This document shows positions 57,301 through 64,000 of a stretch of DNA of 64,000 bases, piece by piece. Source of the DNA: Euleptes europaea (lineage: Eukaryota > Chordata > Lepidosauria > Squamata > Sphaerodactylidae); the NCBI RefSeq assembly GCF_029931775.1, contig NC_079318.1, positions 26,302,159 through 26,366,158 on the forward strand, given 5' to 3'. Each line of letters starts with the position of its first letter. Within the stretch, counting starts at the first letter, position 1. Position numbers and translations under genes: made by a program. The notes under the pieces are model-generated. The model was not told the origin of the DNA and did no database searches. It was given only the letters and a program-made list of their open reading frames with translations.

Positions 57301-60300
57301 AGTAGGATGTTGTTTTCATTTGATCTTTCTCACATGTATCGTGAAAGCCTCCTATTTCTGTTGCTCTCCTCTGCGTGAGTGCCATTGCCTACAGTTGGTG
57401 AGCGCTTTGCCTAAAAAGTGTTACTTTTGGAGTGTACCTCAGCTTCTGAATGGGAATACCAGTTGAATCCATTACTGCTGTAGTATTTGCTAATGGCCCC
57501 AGTAGCTACAAGTGAGCCCATCAGTGATCAGGCAGCCTTCATAGAATGTACAGGGGCTGTATACCAGTTGGAGCTAGGAGGTGTAATTATGAAAATAAGT
57601 GTGTATAGAGGGAGAGGGTTTGATCTACTGTCTGATGAGGTCGTAAAATATACGCACTTGTCATCTTGTGGCTTTTCACGCAGCAATTTTTGGGGGAGAG
57701 GGTCACCTGAAGAGCTTTCTCCACATGCAAGTTCACAGGTTTCCTGAATGCAACCTGTCGCCTTTCCCTGCTTCCCAGCTTTGCAATGGTATCTCTCCTG
57801 CTTGGTCCAGAGAATATTTCAAGAAGAGGAGACAGTCTTGCAGATAAGAAAAAACACGCTGCTTTGCTTTAAAGAAAACAATCCTGGGTTGTGCCAGATT
57901 ATTTTAGGCGTTATTTTTCTAATTCATCCTTCACTGGCCAAATGCCATTATGCCTACACATTACGCATCAAACCTCCTAGTAATGAATTCTGACTGAAAG
58001 CCTAGAGATTTCATTATCTGAAGATGAGCTCATAAAACCATACTTTCAGAGTGCAAAGCAAGAAGGGGAAAATATGGCTCAAGAGATCATCTTCAGCTCC
58101 TTTTGTAGTAATGAAAGTAATATCACAGCTAGATTGAAGGAGAATTTTGTTCTATCTTAGTGTAAAGAAAAAAATAATGTATATATACTGGAGCACCAGT
58201 TGAAACGCTTCATTTCGGTATCCGAGGTTGGACTTTCAGGAATATACACTGAGACAGATCACTGGTCTCTCTAGCCCAGTGTTGAGCTATCATCCTTGCT
58301 GTGACACAAGTTTATAACTTAAAGTTTCAAAGTAGGGATAGCCATAGTGTTTCTTTTCTTTTTTTTTAATCTGTTGCTGTTTCAATTTTTTTTTAAAGAC
58401 CAAAAGAAAATGTGGGAGGGAATATGAGGAAGGCTAATGAGGATCAGCTTGGAAGCTTGCTTTTGTCCGTAGTTTTTCTAGACACATTCCTTGGAGAGCT
58501 CTCATATTCCAATCTCTCTATATTCAATTGGGGAGGGGCCATGGCTCAGTGGTAGAGCATCTGCTTGGCATGCAGAAGGTCCCAGGTTCAATCCCCAGCA
58601 TCTCCAGTTAAAGGGACTAGGCAAGTAGGTGATGTGAAAGACCTCTACCTGAGACCCTGGAAAGCCACTGCCGGTCTGAGTAGACAATACTGCTGGACCC
58701 AGGGTCTGATTCTGTATAAGGCAGCTTCATGTGTTCATGTGTTCAATCGATAATGTTCCTTGGTGTGGCTAACCTCTCATGAGATGATGGCAATCAGTCT
58801 AACCAAAAGATTAATGTGTAGGAAGGGCGCTCTCATTAAAAAAAACATGGCTGTTAAAGGAAACACAGAATGCTGTGGTAGCATCACATTTCTGAAGTGG
58901 GGTGATGAGCTGTGCGGGGTCTTTGCGCAGTATTGCAGGACAGGTAACCAGAGATATTCCCATCTAAGCCCACTAGAATGAGTGTACTGGAGTAACACTG
59001 CATAGGGTTGCATCGGGTGTTTGTGAGGGTTGCTGAAAACAGATCTATTGTGGCAGGCGTTAGAGGTACTATTGGTTATTACTTGTCCTAAGAGGAAGAC
59101 AAAGGTGTGGTGGTCTCAGGTCAATAGGTACTCAAAGGGAAGGGGTAGGAAGGTTTACTGGACATCTAACCTAAGGAGCAGGGCACTGAGAAAATGCCCT
59201 GGCCTACCACTTAAGAGGCTTTCTTTTCAAAAAGAACACGGAATTAAGGCCTTTGTAAAATTGCTTTAAAACTGGAAACATTTTGCAAGTTCTTTTTGTT
59301 TGTTTTGAAATCTTTCAGGCACCCTACGGGGGGATCCTTCATCCGCCCAAATAAGGCAAATTTTGGTGTAGATTTTCTTTTTGCTGTAAAGAAGCAGTAT
59401 GGATTGGATGATGATGAACAAGGTACTGAAAATGAGACTAAAGCATTGTTGGTAATAGGAAGGAAGACAGTGGAATGTGTTGGATTTGACTCTATTAAAG
59501 AGAAGCAAAAGTAAGTATATATGTTTGTAGTGCATTGATATTTGAGTTTACATCAGTGTATGTGTGACTGTGGAGCTGACCTCTGTATTTTACTATATAG
59601 GAATACACTTTATTTAAACACTTTTTTTGTAAAAAAAAAACAAAAAACCAGTAGCTTCTTACAATAAAATTTAAATGACAACATACAGTCAAATCAAAAT
59701 TACAACCATTAAAGCCAGATGACATATTAGTGAGCAAGACCAAACTACTGCATCAGCAAAAAAAAAAAAAAAAAACACCTCAAAATCCAGTGTTGATTTG
59801 AGCCCCAGCTGACTCAAACCACAACCCTGCTGAAACAAGATAATCTTCACTAGTCTTTTGAAAGCTAAAAATGTATAATCCCAGCGTTGCTCCCTGTTGC
59901 AGGCAGTTCCCAGGGCCTTAGTGTGGCCTTCAATAAGGTCCTATTGTACTTAGCCACCTTCCAAAGCTCCGGAGGTGGTGGAACATGGAGCAGGACCTTT
60001 TCTGATTATCAAAGTAGCCAATCTCCAAGTGGGTCCTGGAGTTCTCCCAGAATTACAACTGTTCTTCAGACTACAGTACTATTTGTTTCACTATTAAAAA
60101 ATTGTATACTTTTAGTCCTGCAAAAGCCCTTTTAAGTAAGGGCCTCCCAAAGTATGGATGATTATATTGATTAGTTTTCAGTGCTTTCACATTTTTGTCT
60201 CCTTTTCGCTATTACTTTCCTTATCATGATGAGATCCCTCTTTCTGCAGGCAGTTGAATACACTGAATGACATCTCAGTAGATGGATGTGCAGTGAGTCT

Positions 60301-62468
60301 TGCTGGTCCAGAAGAGGAAATCAGAAAAACATGCCCTAGTATCTTTTTGTAAAAAGATTGCTAGTGTACTTCACACTTACAAGTAGGTTTTTGCTTAGAG
60401 TTCTGCTATAAGAATGAAGCATATTTTTACAGTGTTGATTGCAAGCATTGCTTGAAGCTGTTTCATCAGTTGGACATAACTTCGCCTTGTGTTATGTAGT
60501 CAGCCCCTTTCTGCATAGAGACAGCTGCCTTAATAATCCCAGGTTTAGCAGCTGTAAAATATCTGCATCTCAGTTCTAGTTAGAAAAATAACAAGGCTTG
60601 GGAATGCATTGAAAGATGCTTCCAAATGATATAGAATGCCACCGTTTGGAAGTGGATTTCAGCAGCCTCCGTGGGGGACAGTATCATGTAATGACCTTAG
60701 TCAGTTCTACAGTTACTCCCAGTCATTGAGCAAAGTATCCAGTAGGATGGTGTGCTTCTGCAGAAGTGAGTCAAAAGGCCAGGAAAGTTGCTCTTTGTCT
60801 GGTGCTCAGAATTTTAACAAAATCCTCAGTCTGTCCTTACTGCTTTGGTCAGAAAGGGTTTGGGACAGAGTGCCGAAATTTAGAAAATTTAAATTCCACC
60901 ACTCTACTGCAAGCAGTATCCCAAGTGGCACACAGCATCACTTTTTTAGTTTGACTTGCAGCAGAGGTTCAAAAAACTAAACTGAATAAATCAGGTTAGA
61001 TGACATCTCAGAGAGCAGGTAGAAAATTATGGGGTAGAAACAGGTTGCCAATCTCCAAGTGGGTCCTGGAGTTCTCCCAGAATTACAACTGATCTTCAGA
61101 CTACAGAGATCCATTCCCCTGGAGGAAATGGCAACTTCAGAGGGTAAACTGTATGGCATCACATTCCCAGTGAGATTCTCTCCCCAGGACCCACCCCCAA
61201 ATCCACAGGAGTTTCATAACCCTAGGCAGAAAGCACACTAGAATGGTGGAAGCTCTATCTGGGAATGATAGAATGAGTGCACAGAATCTAATCTTTGGAC
61301 TAGCCTTTACTAACAAGGACTTTGGAGAAAGATCCACGCTTTAAGTTATATCACTTTTCAGGGTGTGGAGAATTGTACGTATGTTTTAATGCTGCTTATT
61401 AAAGTTGCAAAATATAAATTTCTAGTCATTCTTTGAGATAAATGTTTCTAGATTCTTGTATTTTCTCTCAATACACACACCCAGACATCAGAGTAATAAA
61501 TCTATCAAAAAATCTCTTGTCATCATGGATTGAAGTGATAGCTATTGCACGCCAAGCTGAAAATCTAGAAACTGCAAATCTCAGGTATGTGTGACTGTTT
61601 CGTAGTATATGTCTTTCCTTTTGCTGCCTCCTCCTGCATGGTGCTAAAAAAAAATATTAAGGTTTTAAAGGAAGTGAGAACTTTTGAAACAACAGGAGTC
61701 TGAGCATCTCTTTAATGGGGATGGAGGAGGAGGCTGGGCTGTGGCCCGAAAAGTGGTATTTCCATGCTCTCTGGAAACTCTTGTGCTCTTCCTTTTCTGT
61801 CTCAGCTGGAGATACATCCTCCGTTAGCTCTTGGATCATGTGGCCTTTTATTTTTAAAATAGGCTGCACAATGGGTAGCTCCCAAATCTCAACATGCACT
61901 AGCCGTATGTGCTGGGCTCACCAGTGTTCAGTGAAGTCTTGGATTTCAGACATGAAGGTTCAGCTTTTAACAGTAGAAGTCAGGTGGTCTACACTGGCTT
62001 TACTAGGCCAAAAGCTGAACAAACCTGTCTCAGATGATACGCATTTTAAAAAAGACTTTGAAAAGGGTCCAGTTTTCCAATAACAAAAATCTTGAAGGTT
62101 GGAGGGGAAAGTACATGCTGATTTCCCCCGTGTTCAGATTTGAGGTTTGAACACATGGGTGAAAATCACAAAACTAAATGGTTTCAGCTAAGATCACAAA
62201 ACTAAGATCACTGGTGTGACTGATTGGTTTGCCTTATTACTTTGTGAATGTGCAAATTGTGGGTTTGATCCAAAGTTGTATCAGTGTAGCGGTTTGAGAC
62301 CACTGAAATGAACCTGTTCTAGTCACTGAAAATTCTGAACTCCTTTTTTTCTATTCTTATCACAGTCAAAACAAAATGAAATTTCCAGCTACTTCACCAC
62401 CTGCTTCAGGAGCATTTTGTAAACTGAGAGTTCTAGCCCTTAATCAAACAGGTGTAACGTGGGCTGAG
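48252..62468 (+). CDS. TBCE: TBCE, tubulin-folding cofactor E (codons 1-223, gene continues past window)
   Basis: Six coding exons (48,252-48,351; 55,568-55,652; 59,319-59,510; 60,250-60,338; 61,485-61,584; 62,366-62,468) join in frame to 669 bases. TBCE binds alpha-tubulin in the cytosol and, with cofactors A-D, assembles or takes apart tubulin heterodimers. Residues about 9-80 form the CAP-Gly domain ([15 protein letters not shown], then [13 protein letters not shown]), which binds the alpha-tubulin C-terminus. From about residue 140 leucine-rich repeats begin ([24 protein letters not shown]). The human protein has 527 residues, so the later repeats and ubiquitin-like domain lie right of 64,000. 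The CAP-Gly signature reads GKHNG where human TBCE has GKHDG. I see no frameshift or stop. Confidence 0.95.
48937..49136 (-). mobile_element. 5S rRNA-derived SINE
   Basis: GCCATCAAGTCACAGCTGAT tail; GGTTTCCCATCCAAATACTA and ACCCTGCTTAGCTTCTGAGA antisense 5S head. Confidence 0.8.
49964..50256. repeat. long inverted repeat, arms about 140 bp
   Basis: TGTCATATCTTGAATTTGGA, GGATAAATATCCCTTCCTCA, TCAGAGATTTCTGCCCATTA, AACTGTTTTCTTGAAATATC in the left arm recur in reverse order and complement in the right arm, with a spacer of about 15-20 bases near 50,108-50,125. Identity is very high. I do not recognise the family. From 49,137 to 49,960 there is an unassigned stretch with an LTR-like look. Confidence 0.9.
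50565..50815 (-). mobile_element. RTE-BovB LINE 3' end
   Basis: AAGTGCCGTCAAGTCGCTTC, GGCTTCCTTTATTGAGTCCA and CATAATGTGACCAAAATACG are antisense of BovB ORF2 end and 3' end, parallel to 19,577-20,035. Confidence 0.8.
50816..52815 (+). other. TBCE intron 2 sequence
   Basis: No exon or named repeat recognised, apart from a weak hammerhead-like string at 50,958-50,984 (CTGATGA ... GAAA) discussed as a finding. Confidence 0.4.
52820..54535 (+). mobile_element. CR1-clade LINE, 1.7-kb 5'-truncated copy
   Basis: Reverse-transcriptase motifs appear in order with several breaks: [13 protein letters not shown] and [17 protein letters not shown] (53,090-53,200), [12 protein letters not shown] (53,250-53,285), FADDTILF (about 53,517), [17 protein letters not shown] (53,873-53,925), then MWNSLPVN-like and a 3' end GGTCTGATCCAGCAGGGC. 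Several stops and frameshifts; dead. Confidence 0.85.
55232..55447 (+). mobile_element. tRNA-derived SINE (GTGGCTCAG family)
   Basis: Same family as 27,088: GCTGTGGCTCAGTTAGTAGA, GGTTCAATCCC, end GTATAAGGCAGCTTCATGTG. About 120 bases before TBCE exon 3. Confidence 0.85.
55568..55652 (+). CDS. TBCE: TBCE exon 3 (CAP-Gly core)
   Basis: The 85-base exon lies between acceptor TTCTAATAG and donor CAG/GTGAGT. It reads [18 protein letters not shown] then [10 protein letters not shown], the central CAP-Gly strands with the W.G.EWD motif. Confidence 0.95.
55653..58528 (+). other. TBCE intron 3, left part
   Basis: Contains a perfect short duplication AAGATGCTCGCTCATTGGT twice (about 56,939-56,976) and, at 57,228-57,315, one copy of a segment repeated at 60,661. 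Nothing else recognised. Confidence 0.45.
58530..58746 (+). mobile_element. tRNA-derived SINE (GTGGCTCAG family)
   Basis: GGGGAGGGGCCATGGCTCAG, GGTTCAATCCC, end GCAGCTTCATGTGTTCA. TTCAAT occurs on both sides. Confidence 0.85.
59319..59510 (+). CDS. TBCE: TBCE exon 4 (end of CAP-Gly and linker)
   Basis: Acceptor AAATCTTTCAG ends at 59,318; donor AAAA/GTAAGT follows 59,510. The 192 bases complete a split Arg codon and read [20 protein letters not shown], then an acidic linker ([11 protein letters not shown]) and [25 protein letters not shown] is identical to human TBCE. Confidence 0.97.
59595..60010 (-). mobile_element. L2-like LINE 3' relic
   Basis: Antisense tail CTTTATTTAAACACTTTTTTT, then TAGCCACCTTCCAAAGCTCC and ACATGGAGCAGGACC typical of L2-type 3' coding parts. 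Strongly decayed. Confidence 0.4.
60011..60085 (+). mobile_element. partial copy of the 220-bp GGGTTGCC element
   Basis: CCAATCTCCAAGTGGGTCCT, GGAGTTCTCCCAGAATTACA are identical to the start of the copy at 61,043, only 1 kb away. Confidence 0.6.
60250..60338 (+). CDS. TBCE: TBCE exon 5
   Basis: Acceptor TTTCTGCAG ends at 60,249; 89 bases read [30 protein letters not shown], ending in the first base of an Asn codon before donor A/GTATCT. The donor is weak at -1/-2 (TA) but the frame is preserved exactly into the next exon. It corresponds to human [20 protein letters not shown]. Confidence 0.9.
61043..61228 (+). mobile_element. copy of the 220-bp GGGTTGCC element
   Basis: CAGGTTGCCAATCTCC start, CTGTATGGCATCACATTCCC, and end CATAACCCTAGGC; parallel to 3,127-3,346 but diverged. 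Lies in TBCE intron 5. Confidence 0.65.
61485..61584 (+). CDS. TBCE: TBCE exon 6 (first leucine-rich repeat)
   Basis: Acceptor ACACACCCAG ends at 61,484 and donor CAG/GTATGT follows 61,584. The 100 bases read [33 protein letters not shown], matching human [20 protein letters not shown]. Confidence 0.93.
62366..62468 (+). CDS. TBCE: TBCE exon 7 (leucine-rich repeat)
   Basis: Acceptor TTCTTATCACAG ends at 62,365; donor GAG/GTAATG follows 62,468. The 103 bases read [20 protein letters not shown] then [15 protein letters not shown], matching human SENKLKFPSGS and LKVLVLNQTGITWAE. The exon ends in phase 0 at codon 223, the last coding exon I can find before the window ends. Confidence 0.95.
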
Positions 62469-62756
62469 GTAATGCACTTTCAAATTCATTAAAAGGGTTT
62501 GGTTTTACTGAAACAAAACATTAAAAGATGTATAGAAGACCACACATCCTTGCAAAATAAAGTGTGATGTGATTTATAAGTAACAGTTGCCTACTTCTGT
62601 AACACTGTTGTTCCGTGGGCATTTACTTGCATGTAAGTCCTTTCAGAGGCATTGGGTTTTCCTTAGCAACAAATATGTTCAAGGTTGAGCTACATGTTCA
62701 ACTAAATCACAGAAAAATGTGAAAGCAGATGCACTTGAAATAGTTCAAGGTAGTTA

Positions 62757-63092
62757 AGAACATAAGAAAAACCATGCTGTATCAGACCAAGGCCCATCAA
62801 GTCCAGCGGTTTGTTCACACAGTGGCCAACCAGGTGCCTCTAGGAAGCCCCCAAACAAGACGACTGCAGCAGCACCATCCTGCCTGTGTTCCACAGCACC
62901 TAGGATAATAGGCATGCTCCTCTGATCCTGGAGAGAATAGGTTTGCATCATGACTAGTATCCATTTTAACTAGTAGCCATGAATACTCCTCTCCTCCATG
63001 AACATGTCCACTCCCGTCTTAAAGACTTCCAAGTTGGCAGCCATCACCATATCCTGGGGCAGGGAGTTCCACAATTTAACTATGTGTTGTTG
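62757..63092 (-). mobile_element. CR1-like LINE 3' fragment
   Basis: AGAACATAAGAAAAACCATG to CCACAATTTAACTATGTG, same family and orientation as 43,096-43,808. Confidence 0.8.
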
Positions 63093-63584
63093 TTAAACTT
63101 CTTTCCATCTGAGGAAAACTCTCTGAAGAATGAGTCCTCTGCATCTGCAACAAATGTTTTAAAATGCTTTCTTTTAATTCAGCAGCTATAAGCTTTAATG
63201 TTTTTATATAAAGTGCAAAAAATGTGGATTTCTGAATATATATTAAGCTCTGAAAGAAGTAATAAAACTGGTTCAGGAGTCAACCTATTGGAGGGGATTC
63301 TTCCTCTCCACTGAGAAAAGTAAGGACCCCTCCTCCAACTTAAATTCCTTTTCCTCCAGTGGAAAATCTGCTTAAGTCAGGAGGAAGTCTCTTTGGAGAA
63401 AAGTTGGATCCACACCATTGCTCAGCATGTACTAGGCTGTCAGCACAGAGGAAGTCCTGATCTTGCCCCCATGGATTATCTGGATTCAGCATAAGTCTTA
63501 ACCTCCAACCAACTACAAGGAAATAGTTTTATACCAAAGTGCTTGGTAAAATGAGCTCTGCTGTGATTACTGAATCTCCTGACA

Positions 63585-63985
63585 TCATATGGGCCTACAA
63601 GACGGAGCTATTCCGCCAGGCTTAGGGTTGAGACCAGCAACAGTTCTCCCTTGAAAATACTGGGTCTCCCTCTTTCTCCCCTCCCCCGCTTCTGAGCCCT
63701 TTCCCCATTCTGGGAGGAGGTTAGATCCAACCATCGAGCTGCAGACAGCTATTTCTGTGATTTTAGTGCCATGGGGGGAAGTATTATTCCCCCTGTTTAT
63801 TGAACTGATTGGGTTGTTTTTAAATGTATTTAAATTATATTTTAATGTTTTATTGGTTTTATTATTCTGGATTTTGTAAGCCACCCTGAGCCTGGCCTTT
63901 GGGCTGGGGAGGGCAGGGTAAAAAGTAATAAATAATAGCAACAACAATAATAGTAATAACAACAACAACTCCTTACCCCTTTTTA
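63585..63985 (+). mobile_element. L2-like LINE 3' end
   Basis: GGGCCTACAAGACGGAGCTA and TTCCGCCAGGC encode a C-terminal K-T-E-L-F-R-Q-type motif, followed after 250 bases by GTAAGCCACCCTGAGCCTGG and a (AAT/AAC)n tail. Confidence 0.65.
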
Positions 63986-64000
63986 TGGGGACATCATTTT

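Noticed and set aside
27088-58746. tRNA genes at 27,100, 55,245 and 58,545 (A and B boxes present)
   Set aside because: No full cloverleaf; each is followed by the same 140-base non-tRNA body, so they are SINE heads.

Overview
This is vertebrate nuclear DNA, most probably from a squamate reptile (lizard or snake). The evidence is exon-intron genes with GT-AG splice sites, a repeat mix of Sauria-type tRNA SINEs, 5S rRNA-derived SINEs sharing their tail, RTE-BovB, CR1- and L2-like LINEs, hAT MITEs, Penelope-like debris and a few LTR fossils. Species cannot be named from the sequence alone.

Three host genes are supported, in the order ARID4B (minus), GGPS1 (plus), TBCE (plus), the same neighbourhood as on human chromosome 1q42. 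About 1-17.0 kb is the first coding intron of ARID4B; only its start-codon exon (17,041-17,120, Met-Lys) and a probable 5' exon lie inside the window. A CpG island at about 16.85-19.55 kb is the shared, divergent ARID4B/GGPS1 promoter and carries a ZNF143-type site, an inverted CCAAT box and a TATA-like box. GGPS1 is complete in coding sequence: three coding exons (23,666-23,735; 27,639-27,709; 31,936-32,697) join in frame to exactly 300 codons plus stop. The 33.3-38.4 kb interval is intergenic and full of mobile DNA. A second CpG island (38.4-39.25 kb) with NRF1 and CRE sites is the TBCE promoter. TBCE coding exons at 48,252, 55,568, 59,319, 60,250, 61,485 and 62,366 give codons 1-223 (CAP-Gly domain and start of the leucine-rich repeats); the rest lies beyond 64,000.

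GGPS1 makes geranylgeranyl diphosphate for protein prenylation, TBCE helps fold and disassemble tubulin dimers, and ARID4B is a chromatin (Sin3/HDAC) subunit. They are neighbours, not a pathway.

The most unusual content is a set of four short insertions (14,120-14,322; 16,282-16,861; 37,136-37,288; 37,822-38,086), each flanked by a perfect 12-14 bp target-site duplication, each folded back on itself, and each carrying minimal type-I hammerhead-ribozyme motifs of the kind known from Penelope-like retroelements. One of them is an exact 98-bp-period tandem array that appears to have been inserted as one piece about 180 bp from ARID4B exon 2. Other notable structures are a 41-bp minisatellite in TBCE intron 1 between two 180-bp flank copies, a 1.15-kb TIR element filled with a GC-rich minisatellite, several hAT MITEs with perfect 8-bp duplications (one in the GGPS1 3' region), and an LTR fossil nested in an L2 copy.
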